Of a stretch of 37,639 bases of DNA, positions 29,031 to 37,639 are shown one piece after another. A program made the position numbers and the translations under genes. The stretch comes from Alphaproteobacteria bacterium (GTDB lineage Bacteria; Pseudomonadota; Alphaproteobacteria; Reyranellales; Reyranellaceae). The number at the start of each line of letters is the position of its first letter. Position 1 is the stretch's first letter. The notes below the pieces were generated by a model that saw nothing but the letters and a program-made list of their open reading frames with translations, did not search any database and had not been told where the DNA came from. The stretch covers positions 1 through 37,639 of the forward strand of contig JAFAZJ010000147.1 of the NCBI GenBank assembly GCA_019239835.1. The letters run 5' to 3'.

Positions 29031-30284
29031 ATGCAGCTTTCGATGGACGAACGCGCCGCGCTCGATGGTCGCGACGGGCCGGCAGCGGCACTGGCGATGC
29101 GCGTGCTGGCGCAAACCGCGCGCATGATGGGCGCCGAGCGGCTCATCGCCATCGAGTCCGCGCATATCGACGGCTGCCTCTACCACGGCGATTCCGGCAC
29201 GTTGTTCGCCGAGCGGCTGGTCGAAGGCGCCGGCCGTGCCGGCGTGCCGACGACGCTCAACGTCGGCGCGCTCGACCTGCTGCATGCCGGCCGCGTGAAG
29301 CTCGACGCGCACAAGGCGGCAATGGCGCGGCGCATGATGGACGCCTATGTCGCGCTGGGCTGCCAGCCGACCTGGACCTGCGCGCCGTACCAGGCCGGCC
29401 ATCGCCCGCGCACCGGCGCGCACGTCGCCTGGGGCGAAAGCAACGCCGTCGCCTTCTGCAATTCGGTACTGGGCGCACGCACCGAACGCTACGGCGACCT
29501 GCTCGACATCTGCGCCGCCATCGCCGCGCGCGCGCCGGACTACGGCCTGCACCGCGAGGCCAATCGCCACGCCACGCTGCTCGTCGACTGCACCGGCCTC
29601 GATCCACACCTGCTCGCCGAAGATGCGCTCTATCCCGTGCTCGGTGCCTGGCTGGGTCGCGTCGCCGGCGGCCGGATCGCGGCCTTCGCCGGCGTGCCGC
29701 GCGACACATCGGAAGATCGCCTGAAGGCGCTCGGCGCCGCCGCAGCATCGAGTGGTGCGATCGGCCTGTTCCATGTCATCGGCGTCACACCCGAAGCGCC
29801 CGACAACGCCACCACCTTCGGCGGCGTACCGCCAGCGGAAACGATCACGCTCAGCGGCGCGATGCTGCGTGAGAGCTATGACCGGCTGTCGACGACATCG
29901 GGCGCGCGGCTGGACGCCATCGCCATCGGCAGCCCGCACCTCTCGCTGGACGAAGTGCGGCGGCTCCTGGCGCTGCTGAACGGCCGCAAGAGTCGCCTAC
30001 CCTTCTATGCCTGCACCGGCCGACACACGCTCTCGGCGCTGGAACGCGATGGGCTGCTCGGCAAGCTCTCCGACGCCAACATCACGCTGGTCGCCGACAC
30101 CTGTGTCGTCGTCGCGCCGATCTTGCCCGACATCGCAGACGCCACCCTGCTCACCAACTCCGGCAAGTTCGCGCACTACACACGGCCCAACACCGGCTAC
30201 GACGTGGTGTTCGGCTCGCTGAGTGATGTTGCGGAATCCGCTGCCGCCGGCTGCCTGGTGCGCGATCAGTCGCTATGGTCGTAG
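29031..30284 (+). CDS. Aconitase X catalytic (large) subunit
   Basis: PTWTCAPYQ, GESNAVAFCNSVLGARTERYGDLLDICAAIAARAPDYGLH typical of AcnX. Confidence 0.9.
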   Translation: MQLSMDERAALDGRDGPAAALAMRVLAQTARMMGAERLIAIESAHIDGCLYHGDSGTLFAERLVEGAGRAGVPTTLNVGALDLLHAGRVKLDAHKAAMARRMMDAYVALGCQPTWTCAPYQAGHRPRTGAHVAWGESNAVAFCNSVLGARTERYGDLLDICAAIAARAPDYGLHREANRHATLLVDCTGLDPHLLAEDALYPVLGAWLGRVAGGRIAAFAGVPRDTSEDRLKALGAAAASSGAIGLFHVIGVTPEAPDNATTFGGVPPAETITLSGAMLRESYDRLSTTSGARLDAIAIGSPHLSLDEVRRLLALLNGRKSRLPFYACTGRHTLSALERDGLLGKLSDANITLVADTCVVVAPILPDIADATLLTNSGKFAHYTRPNTGYDVVFGSLSDVAESAAAGCLVRDQSLWS

Positions 30285-30685
30285 CCCGTGTCATCCTGCC
30301 CGGCGCCGCGTCGGGCCGGGCGCTGAAGGTCGCGGCGCTGAGCTTCTGGGGCGGCGTCGATCCCGACACCGGCACGCTCACCGATCCATCGGTCGCCCAT
30401 CACGGCGAGTGCATCGCCGGGCGCGTGCTGTTCGTCGCCGAGCCGCGCGGCTCGTCGTCCTCGAGCGCGGTGATGCTCGAGCTGCTTCGCAACGGGCACG
30501 CGCCAGCGGCCATCGTGCTGGGCCGCGTCGATGCCATCCTTGGCCTGGGCATCGTCGTGGCGCGCGAGATGGGCTGGCCCGCGATCCCGCTCTACGAGCT
30601 GGCTCAGCAGGAGATGTCCGCGATCGATGACGGCGCCGACATCGGCATCGACGCCGACGGCAGGCTCAGTCGCCTTCGAACTTGA
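30275..30685 (+). CDS. Aconitase X swivel-domain (small) subunit, DUF126
   Basis: ALSFWGGVDPDTGTLTDPSVAHHGECIAGRVLFVAEPRGSSSSSAVMLELLRNG; overlaps the large subunit by 10 bp. Confidence 0.9.
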   Translation: MVVARVILPGAASGRALKVAALSFWGGVDPDTGTLTDPSVAHHGECIAGRVLFVAEPRGSSSSSAVMLELLRNGHAPAAIVLGRVDAILGLGIVVAREMGWPAIPLYELAQQEMSAIDDGADIGIDADGRLSRLRT

Positions 30686-30878
30686 ACGACAGCTTCACCT
30701 TGGCCCGGTAGGCGGCGACCTTGCCCTTCTCGATCGCCATGTCGAGCTCGACGACTTCCGCAACGCGCAGGTCGCGCAAGGTCTTGCTGGCGCGCGTGAC
30801 GGCGACGGTTGCCGCCTTCTCCCAGGACTCGGTGCTGGTGCCGATGACCTCGATCACCTTGTAGACGCTATCCGCCAT
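30666..30878 (-). CDS. Dodecin-family flavin-binding protein
   Basis: 70 aa MADSVYKVIEVIGTSTESWEKAATVAVTRASKTLRDLRVAEVVELDMAIEKGKVAAYRAKVKLSFKFEG. Confidence 0.93.
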   Translation of the reverse strand: MADSVYKVIEVIGTSTESWEKAATVAVTRASKTLRDLRVAEVVELDMAIEKGKVAAYRAKVKLSFKFEGD

Positions 30879-30940
30879 GGGTCCCTCCTTCGCTAGCCAA
30901 CGCGGTGCTCAACGCGACGCGCAGCGATGAAGAAGCGGGA

Positions 30941-30960
30941 CGGGAGCGGCGGCGCTCCCG
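30941..30960 (-). terminator. Hairpin downstream of the class II aldolase (possible terminator)
   Basis: CGGGAGCG-GCGG-CGCTCCCG; weak pyrimidine tract only. Confidence 0.45.
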
Positions 30961-30966
30961 CCTGAA

Positions 30967-31767
30967 CTAGTGCCGCCAGCCCGGATCGGTCTTGTCGATC
31001 TTGCGGATCAGGGCGGCGAATTCGAGATCGCCCATGCCGTTCGAGCTCTCGCGCTCGGAGAACGAATCCATGTCGGCACCCGACTTGATCGCGAGGTTGT
31101 CGCCCATGACGTTGAGCGCACCGGCGGCCGCGGCATCGATCTGGATCTGGCAGGCGCGCTCCAGGCGATAGAGACGCAGAAAGGCCTCGGGCACCGAGCG
31201 GCCGGTGACCAGCAGGCCGTGATTGCGCAGCATCATCGCCTGGTTGTCGCCGAGATTCTTGAGCAGCCGTCCCCGCTCGTCGAGATCGAGGCTGGGGCCT
31301 TCGTAATCGTGGTTCGACAGCTTGCCGTGGAAGGCGGTGGCCACCATCGAGATCGGCAGCAGCCCGTCCTTCAGCGCGCACACCGCCATGCCGGCGCGCG
31401 TGTGCGTGTGCATCACCACGCGGTGGCGCGAGGCGTGCGCCATGTGGATCGCCGAATGGATCACGAAGCCGGCATAGTTCACCGGATGCGGCGAGGGCTC
31501 GACGATGTTGCCGTCGAGATCGATCTTCACCAGGTTCGACGCGGTGACCTCGTCGTAGTTCAGGCCGAAGGGGTTGATGAGGAAATGCGGCGCCTCACCG
31601 GGCACGCGTGCGGTGAGATGGCCGTAGATCAGCTCGGTCCAGCCAAAATGATCGACCAGGCGATAGGCGGCGGCGAGCTGGCGGCGCAGCACCCACTCGC
31701 CCTCCTCGCGCGGCATGGCGTAGACATCGGTTCCCGTGAGCGGCAGCTCGGTGATCGGCATGTCCAT
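30967..31767 (-). CDS. Class II aldolase/adducin-family protein
   Basis: YGHLTARVPGEAPHFLINPFGLNYDEVTASNLVKIDLDG, MHTHTRAGMAVC, AMMLRNHGLLVTG. Confidence 0.93.
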   Translation of the reverse strand: MDMPITELPLTGTDVYAMPREEGEWVLRRQLAAAYRLVDHFGWTELIYGHLTARVPGEAPHFLINPFGLNYDEVTASNLVKIDLDGNIVEPSPHPVNYAGFVIHSAIHMAHASRHRVVMHTHTRAGMAVCALKDGLLPISMVATAFHGKLSNHDYEGPSLDLDERGRLLKNLGDNQAMMLRNHGLLVTGRSVPEAFLRLYRLERACQIQIDAAAAGALNVMGDNLAIKSGADMDSFSERESSNGMGDLEFAALIRKIDKTDPGWRH

Positions 31768-31810
31768 GGCGGCACTCCCTCGGGCGGCCTGATCTTCAGG
31801 GAAGCCTACA

Positions 31811-32467
31811 TCAGCCCCGGCCGAACTTCACCAGGCTCTCGCGACCGACCGGGGTGATCGAGTAGACACCGCGCTCGACCCGTTCGAACCAGCCATAGAC
31901 ATCGTCGAGCAGGATCTTGCCAGCATTCGGCACCTCGCTGCAGACCTTCAGCGCCGCCACCTTCATCGGCCCGTCGCGCGCCAGGAGCTCGGCGCAGCGC
32001 AATGCCTGCTGGCGGTAGGCGGTCATGATTGGGACGCGCGTCGAGCCGCCCTTGGTCGGATCGCCGACGCGGCGCGAATGCTCGCTCAGCAAGCGGCCGG
32101 CCTTGCGCCTGTTCTTGCGCGGCGTGACAAGCACAGGATCGAGCAGGACCTCGACACGCTCGCCGGTCACAACGATCAGGCCGAGCCCCAGCCGACGGCA
32201 GAGCTTCCTGACCTCGCGAATGCGCTTTGGCCACGCGCCGACGGCGATGTAGACCGAATCGCTCATGGTCAGCCGATCGACGCCCTGCAGCACGAGGCCC
32301 AGGCCGAAGCTGCGCTTGAGCTCGACGATCACGGGCGGTTCGTCGCCGCGCACGCCAACGACGTCACAGCCGCGGACCTCGCCCTTGACGTCGTAACCCT
32401 GGCCTTCGAGCAGCGCCTTCACTGGCGCGTAGAGATCGGTTTCGAGGGGCATTTGTTTTGCCGCCAT
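31811..32467 (-). CDS. DUF2161 family, putative PD-(D/E)XK nuclease fold
   Basis: DLYAPVKALLEGQGYDVKGEVRGCDVVGVRGDEPPVIVELKRSF (D...ELK), C-terminal winged-helix-like YRQQALRCAELLARDGPMKVAALK. Confidence 0.82.
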   Translation of the reverse strand: MAAKQMPLETDLYAPVKALLEGQGYDVKGEVRGCDVVGVRGDEPPVIVELKRSFGLGLVLQGVDRLTMSDSVYIAVGAWPKRIREVRKLCRRLGLGLIVVTGERVEVLLDPVLVTPRKNRRKAGRLLSEHSRRVGDPTKGGSTRVPIMTAYRQQALRCAELLARDGPMKVAALKVCSEVPNAGKILLDDVYGWFERVERGVYSITPVGRESLVKFGRG

Positions 32468-32520
32468 GATACCTCAAGCGGGTCGCCAAGCCCAAGGACA
32501 CGATGCCCAAGGATACGACA

Positions 32521-33891
32521 ATGGACCTGCTCGATCGCCCCGCCGCCGAGATCGCCGCCGCGATCCGCTCCGGCAAAGCCAAGGCCCGCGACCTTGCCGA
32601 AGCCGCCATTGCGCGCGTGCAGGCGAAGAACCCCGGTCTGACCGCCATCGTCGACTTCGACCCCGCCGAAGCGAAGCGTGACGCCGATCGCGTCGACGCG
32701 CAGCGCAAGAGCGGCTTCGATGGTCCGCTGTTGGGCGTACCCTACACGGTGAAGGACACGACCTGGGTTGCCGGGCGGCGCGTCACCAACGGCTCGCTGC
32801 TCTACAAGGACTTCATCGCGCCGCGCGATGCGGTGTCGGTCGAGCGGCTGAAGGCGGCCGGTGGCGTGTTCCTGGGCATGACCAACACCCCTGAAATGGC
32901 CGCCAAGGGCCACACCGAGAACAAGGTCTACGGCCCGACGCGCCATCCGATGAATCCAGCGCTGACGCCGGGCGGCTCATCCGGCGGCGCGGCGGCGGGC
33001 CTCGCCGCCGGCTTCTCGCCGATCGCGCTCGGCACCGACGGCGGTGGCTCGGGCCGCAGGCCGGCATCACATTGCGGCGTGGTCGGGCTGAAGACCTCGG
33101 CCGGCGCGATCCCCTCGCCCTTCGGCTTCGGCGGCGCCTATGGTCCGCTGTACGGCGTGACAGCGCCGATGGGCCGCACCGTGGCCGACGCCGCGCTGAT
33201 GTTCGAGGTGATGGCGGGGGCCGATCCGCGCGATCCGCATTCGGTGCCAACCTACGACGTGGCGCCGCCGGCCAAGCCGCGCATCGCCTACAGCCCGCGC
33301 CTGGGTCTCGACGTCGCGGTCGACGCCGATGTGCGCGACGCCGTCGACGCTGCCGTCGACACGCTGCGCGGCGCCGGCTGGGCGATCGAGACCGCCGACA
33401 TCACGTGGCCGGAAGGCACCGGCGAGCTTGCCTTCGCCGCAGTGAACGCCGCCGCCAGCGCGCTGCTCTACGGCGAGCGGCACGCGGCCGAGCCCGACCT
33501 GTTCGGCGACAATGTCGCCAACCTGATCAAGCGCGGCCACACCATGAAGGGCACCGACGTAGTCGCCGCCTTCCGCTTCGCCGATGCCGCCGCCCGCGCC
33601 GTGGCCGAGTTCTTCACCCGGTACGACTACCTGCTGACGCCGACCACGGCCTGCGTGTCGTGGCCGGTCGAGACGGTCTATCCCCAGGTGATCGAGAACA
33701 AGCCGGCCGGCCCGCGCGGCCACGCGGTGTTCACGCCGCTGTTCAACCTGTCGCTGGTGCCGGGCATCTCGATCCCCTGCGGCAGCGGCCGCGATGGCCT
33801 GCCGGTGGGCCTGCAGATCGTGGCACCGCGCCTGCATGACCGGCCCCTGCTGAAGATGGCGGCGCGCGCGGAGCTGGCATTGTCGCGTTGA
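32521..33891 (+). CDS. Amidase signature-family protein
   Basis: GVPYTVKDTTWV (Lys), TPGGSSGGAAAGLAAG, GTDGGGSGRRPASHCGVVGLK. Confidence 0.92.
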   Translation: MDLLDRPAAEIAAAIRSGKAKARDLAEAAIARVQAKNPGLTAIVDFDPAEAKRDADRVDAQRKSGFDGPLLGVPYTVKDTTWVAGRRVTNGSLLYKDFIAPRDAVSVERLKAAGGVFLGMTNTPEMAAKGHTENKVYGPTRHPMNPALTPGGSSGGAAAGLAAGFSPIALGTDGGGSGRRPASHCGVVGLKTSAGAIPSPFGFGGAYGPLYGVTAPMGRTVADAALMFEVMAGADPRDPHSVPTYDVAPPAKPRIAYSPRLGLDVAVDADVRDAVDAAVDTLRGAGWAIETADITWPEGTGELAFAAVNAAASALLYGERHAAEPDLFGDNVANLIKRGHTMKGTDVVAAFRFADAAARAVAEFFTRYDYLLTPTTACVSWPVETVYPQVIENKPAGPRGHAVFTPLFNLSLVPGISIPCGSGRDGLPVGLQIVAPRLHDRPLLKMAARAELALSR

Positions 33892-33902
33892 ATCGGAGTG
33901 TC

Positions 33903-34682
33903 ATGTCCTTCGTCGTCTGCTCCTACAACATCCTCGCGAATGCCTACATTGAGCCACGCTACTTTCCGCACGTCGCGATCGAGCACCTGCGGCCGGAATG
34001 GCGCATGGGCGCGCTGGCCGACGCGATCGTGCGCATGGCCGCGCAGATCATCTGCCTGCAGGAGATCGAGGAAGAGAGCTTCACGCTGCTGCGCCATCGG
34101 CTGGGGCCGACGGGATACGACGGCACCTTCCTGAAGAAGGCCGGCGAACGCCGCGATGGCTGCGCGATGTTCTTCGATCAAAGCCTGTTCTCCCTGCAGG
34201 AGGTCCAACGGGTGACCTATGACGATGGCGTCGAGGGCCAACCGGCCTCCGGCAACGTCGCCTTGCTGCTGCGATTGCGACACGGTAAGCGAAGCCTTGG
34301 CATCGCCACGACTCATCTCAAATGGCAGGCCCTGACGACGCCCCACGAGTTGCGCATCGGCCTGCGCCAGGCACGCCAGCTCGTCGCCGAGCTCATGCCC
34401 GCGGACGCCTGGATCGTCAGCGGCGACTTCAACGCGACGGCGGACACGTTGACGCTCGACGCGTTCTGGAAGGCGGGCTTCTCCGACGCCTATGCCTCGC
34501 GGCCGAACGACTACACCTGCAATTCCAACGAGATCGCCAAGCGCATTGACTACCTGCTGCATCGCGGCCCATTAGGCGCTGTGCCGCACGCGCTGCCGGC
34601 TATCCACAGCACCACGCCGCTGCCGTCGCTCGAACAGCCGTCCGACCATCTGGCGATCCGCGCAACCTTCGAGTGGCTTTGA
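33903..34682 (+). CDS. Endonuclease/exonuclease/phosphatase (EEP) family protein
   Basis: CSYNILANAY, IICLQEIEEESF, WIVSGDFNATAD, RIDYLLHRG, SDHLAIRATFE. Confidence 0.9.
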   Translation: MSFVVCSYNILANAYIEPRYFPHVAIEHLRPEWRMGALADAIVRMAAQIICLQEIEEESFTLLRHRLGPTGYDGTFLKKAGERRDGCAMFFDQSLFSLQEVQRVTYDDGVEGQPASGNVALLLRLRHGKRSLGIATTHLKWQALTTPHELRIGLRQARQLVAELMPADAWIVSGDFNATADTLTLDAFWKAGFSDAYASRPNDYTCNSNEIAKRIDYLLHRGPLGAVPHALPAIHSTTPLPSLEQPSDHLAIRATFEWL

Positions 34683-34685
34683 GTC

Positions 34686-35417
34686 ATGACCCAGAACATC
34701 TACGACCAGGAAGACTTCTTCGCCGGCTACAGGCGCTTGCCGCGCTCCGTCGACGGACTCGAAGGCGCAGCCGAGTGGCCGGCGATCCGCGCGCTGCTGC
34801 CGGCGATGAAAGGCCTGCGCGTGCTCGATCTCGGCTGCGGCTTCGGCTGGTTCGCGCGCTGGGCGCGACAGGAGGGCGCTGCGTCGGTCCTCGCCATCGA
34901 TGTGTCGGCGAACATGCTCAAGCGCGCCGCCGAGATGACCAAAGATTCCGCCATCACCTACGCTAGCGGCGACATGGAGACGCTCGACGTGCCGGCCGCC
35001 TCGTTCGATCTCGTCTACAGCTCGCTCGCCTTTCACTACATCGCCAACCTCAAACACACGTTCGCGGTGATTCATCGCGCCCTGGTTCCTGGCGCGCCGT
35101 TCGTCTTCTCGGTCGAGCATCCGCTCTACACCGCGCCCTCGACGCCGGGCTTCGTCACCACCGCCGATGGCCGCCGCGTCTGGCCGCTCGATCGCTATCT
35201 CGACGAGAGCGATCGCAAGACCGACTGGCTGGCCAAAGGCGTGATCAAGCGCCACCGCACGGTCGGCGGCTACGTCAGCCTGCTGCTCGGTACCGGCTTC
35301 ACGCTGACGCATCTCGAGGAATGGGGACCGACGGCGGAGCAGATCGCCGCGCGGCCCGACTGGGCGGTCGAGCGCGACCGGCCGCCGTTCATGCTGGTGG
35401 CGGCTCGGTCGAGCTGA
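34686..35417 (+). CDS. Class I SAM-dependent methyltransferase
   Basis: LRVLDLGCGFGWFARWARQEGAASVLAIDVSANML, FDLVYSSLAFHYI. Confidence 0.93.
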   Translation: MTQNIYDQEDFFAGYRRLPRSVDGLEGAAEWPAIRALLPAMKGLRVLDLGCGFGWFARWARQEGAASVLAIDVSANMLKRAAEMTKDSAITYASGDMETLDVPAASFDLVYSSLAFHYIANLKHTFAVIHRALVPGAPFVFSVEHPLYTAPSTPGFVTTADGRRVWPLDRYLDESDRKTDWLAKGVIKRHRTVGGYVSLLLGTGFTLTHLEEWGPTAEQIAARPDWAVERDRPPFMLVAARSS

Positions 35418-36003
35418 AGGCCGGCTGTTCCAGCAAGCGACGCGTCAGCGCGCGAAGTCGCGGCGTGCGCGAGTTCGTGTCGATGCCTAGGCCGCGGCCC
35501 AGGCGCTCGGCAACGAACGCGGTGATGTCGGCCTGGGTCAGGCGGTCGAGCAGCAGGTACGGCGCGTTCAGCCTCACCATCGCCTCGACTGCCGCCAGAG
35601 CGTTCGTCATCTGCGCCATACAGTCGTCGATCCAGGGCTGGTGCCACTTTTCCTTCGGCGTGTGATTGCGGTGATAGGCGGCCTGCAGGCCCTTGTCGCA
35701 GGCGCCCATCATCATCGCCGCCACTTTCAGTACGGCGCGGCGATCCGCGCCGGTGCGCGGTGTCAGCGGTTGCTCGCCGCCGCATATCTCGTCGAGGTGA
35801 TCGACGATGGCGGCGCTGTCGATCAGGGTTTCGCCGCTGTCGAGCACCAGCGCCGGGATGCGGCCCAGCGGATTGGCGGCACGCACCTCATCGCGATGGC
35901 CGAAGCCGTTGAGGTCGCGCTGCTCATAGGCAACGCCATAGGCCTGCAGGGTGATCGCGACGCGGCGCGTGTAGGGCGAGCGATTGACGCCGATGAGCAG
36001 CAT
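35389..36003 (-). CDS. Glutathione S-transferase family protein
   Basis: MLLIGVNRSPYTRRVAITLQAYGVAYEQRDL, NPLGRIPALVLDSGETLIDSAAIVDHLDE. Confidence 0.93.
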   Translation of the reverse strand: MLLIGVNRSPYTRRVAITLQAYGVAYEQRDLNGFGHRDEVRAANPLGRIPALVLDSGETLIDSAAIVDHLDEICGGEQPLTPRTGADRRAVLKVAAMMMGACDKGLQAAYHRNHTPKEKWHQPWIDDCMAQMTNALAAVEAMVRLNAPYLLLDRLTQADITAFVAERLGRGLGIDTNSRTPRLRALTRRLLEQPAFSSTEPPPA

Positions 36004-36004
36004 G

Positions 36005-37189
36005 TCAGGCCTCCCGTCGCAGCCGGCGACCTTCGGCCAGCAGCCACAATCCACCGATGCCGACCGCGAGGGTGATCACGACGAAGCCGGCGACATAGGA
36101 GCCGCTGACGCCGACCACGGCGCTGAACAGGCCGGGACCGACGACGCCGCCGCTGAAGACGACGGCAGTGCTGGCGGCGTTGATCGCACCGGCCTGCCCC
36201 GGCGGCGCCCAGCGCACGAACTCGCCGACGGACAGGCCGTTCCAGCTTGCCGCCGTGGTGCCGCAGATCACCGCGGCGGCAGCGATGGCGAGGAACGGCC
36301 AATCCGGCCGCGCCAGCGCCACCGCCGTGCAGCCGATCGCAGTGATCAGGCCGATGCTGCCGAGCAGGCTGAGCCGCTCGCGCAATCGGTCGGCGAAGGT
36401 GCCGAGCGCAAGGCGCAGGCCCGCGGCGCCGAACTGCGAGACCGAGAGCACCTGGCCCGCCACCACCAGCGACAGGCCGCACGTCTCGACGAGGTAGGTG
36501 ACCATGACGAAGGTCACGGTGTGCTGGGCGACGACGTAGAGCAGCGAGGCCAGCGCCAGCGCGCGCAGGCGTCGGTCGGCGAAGAGCACGCGCATCGGCT
36601 CGAGCAGCGCCGGCCGCTCAATCGGCGGGGCGTCGCCCTCGAGCTCGGCGGACAGCAGCTGCAACGCGGCGATGGCGAGGACCAGCACGGCGGCGAGGCT
36701 CCAGGCGGCACCCTGCCAGCCGAGCCAGGTCGCCAGCGGCGGCACGATCGCGCCGGAGAGCGCGAAGCCGAACGGCACGCCGGTCTGCTTCACGGTGAAG
36801 GCGGCGCTGTACCAGTTGGGCGGCACGCGATGGGCGAGGATCGCCGCCGATGCGGCGTTGAGCGGACCGTTGGAGCCACCGACCAGGAAGACGCCGAGGA
36901 TCAGGGCCAGCGGCGTCGCGATCGTCATCACCAGCAGCCCGAGCGTGCCCGACAGCAGCGCCGCCTGGCAGAGGCGCACGCCGCCGAAGCGGGCCAGCGG
37001 CTGGGCGCTGAGGAAGGAGGAGGTCGCGGCGACGGCATAGATGATCGCGGTAAAGGCGCCGATCACCCAGCTCGGCACGCCGACATCGGGGCCGACCTTG
37101 GGCATCATGGTCGCCAGCGCCAGCACCGCCGCCGAGCATAGGGTCTGCACGAGGAAGGTGGCGATCAGGGGGACCAACGCGCGGCGCAT
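36005..37189 (-). CDS. MFS transporter
   Basis: 394 aa, 12-TM pattern; starts 1 nt from the GST gene on the same strand. Confidence 0.9.
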   Translation of the reverse strand: MRRALVPLIATFLVQTLCSAAVLALATMMPKVGPDVGVPSWVIGAFTAIIYAVAATSSFLSAQPLARFGGVRLCQAALLSGTLGLLVMTIATPLALILGVFLVGGSNGPLNAASAAILAHRVPPNWYSAAFTVKQTGVPFGFALSGAIVPPLATWLGWQGAAWSLAAVLVLAIAALQLLSAELEGDAPPIERPALLEPMRVLFADRRLRALALASLLYVVAQHTVTFVMVTYLVETCGLSLVVAGQVLSVSQFGAAGLRLALGTFADRLRERLSLLGSIGLITAIGCTAVALARPDWPFLAIAAAAVICGTTAASWNGLSVGEFVRWAPPGQAGAINAASTAVVFSGGVVGPGLFSAVVGVSGSYVAGFVVITLAVGIGGLWLLAEGRRLRREA

Positions 37190-37193
37190 CGCA

Positions 37194-37228
37194 CCACTGT
37201 AGCCCGTGGCTCCGCGGCGCTATAGTGG
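37194..37228. promoter_or_regulatory. Operator-like inverted repeat between divergent MFS and TauD genes
   Basis: CCACTGTAG ... CTATAGTGG (8 of 9 matches). Confidence 0.35.
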
Positions 37229-37265
37229 CGGCACAAGCGGGCATTTCGAACCGCGGGAGGAAGCC

Positions 37266-37639
37266 ATGGAGCTGGTGAAGCTCGGACCGGGTTTCGGCGC
37301 CGAGGTGCGTGGCGCCTCGATCCAGGACGTGGCGCGCGATGCCACTGTTTATCGCCAGGTGCGCGCCGCCTTCGAGGAGCACTCGGTGCTGCTGTTCCGC
37401 GGCCAGGAGCTCAGCGACGAGGATCAGCTCGCCTTCTCGTCCCAGTTCGGCCCGCCGGAGCCGACCAAGGTCAACGCCCTGGGCTCGGGCTCGTTCTACG
37501 TCCATCTCCGCAACATCGATCCCGAGACCAACAAGATCGTGCCGACCAGCCATCGCCTGTGGCTGACCAACAAGGCCAACCAGTTCTGGCACACCGATTC
37601 CTCGTTCAAGGCGATCCCGGCGCTGACCTCGATCCTGTC
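37266..37639 (+). CDS. TauD/TfdA-family alpha-ketoglutarate dioxygenase, 5' portion
   Basis: MELVKLGPGFGAEVRGASIQDV...HSVLLFRGQELSDEDQLAFSSQFG...FWHTDSSFKAIPALTSIL (HxD motif). Confidence 0.92.
   Translation, partial: MELVKLGPGFGAEVRGASIQDVARDATVYRQVRAAFEEHSVLLFRGQELSDEDQLAFSSQFGPPEPTKVNALGSGSFYVHLRNIDPETNKIVPTSHRLWLTNKANQFWHTDSSFKAIPALTSIL

Noticed and set aside
31811-34682. Defence island (DUF2161 nuclease-like plus EEP nuclease-like genes)
   Set aside because: The neighbouring genes are an amidase, methyltransferase and aldolase; no helicase/ATPase sensor, integrase or other defence hallmark.

Overview
This is a dense, high-GC bacterial chromosomal window, probably alphaproteobacterial (inferred from gene content and style). 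I support about 33 protein-coding genes and see no rRNA, tRNA, CRISPR array, phage or transposon. Most genes are metabolic or transport genes. They include HAD dehalogenase, a DEAD-box helicase followed by a RAM-domain protein, Fe-ADH, MscS, a family-5 solute-binding protein, mmsA, acyl-CoA dehydrogenase, feruloyl-CoA synthase-like, LLM oxidoreductase, DSD1-type PLP enzyme, CaiB/BaiF CoA-transferase, two-subunit aconitase X, dodecin, class II aldolase, DUF2161 PD-(D/E)XK, amidase, EEP, GST, several MFS/DMT transporters and a partial TauD. The observations most worth following up are: (1) an exported 753-aa protein with an ABABABA-(Pro linker)-B helical-repeat array and an N-terminal domain of four Cys pairs; (2) a perfect SlyA-type operator TTAGCAAGCTAA directly upstream of a MarR gene whose recognition helix looks SlyA-like; (3) a divergent CoA-transferase/MFS versus two-subunit aconitase X locus with an apparently leaderless extended -10 promoter; (4) a likely 2-nt deletion frameshift at the 3' end of the acyl-CoA dehydrogenase; (5) seven convergent gene pairs whose stop codons overlap or nearly touch; (6) paired operator-like repeats upstream of an XRE-cupin regulator and of the DEAD-box helicase. 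All family calls come from reading the translations; no database search was run.
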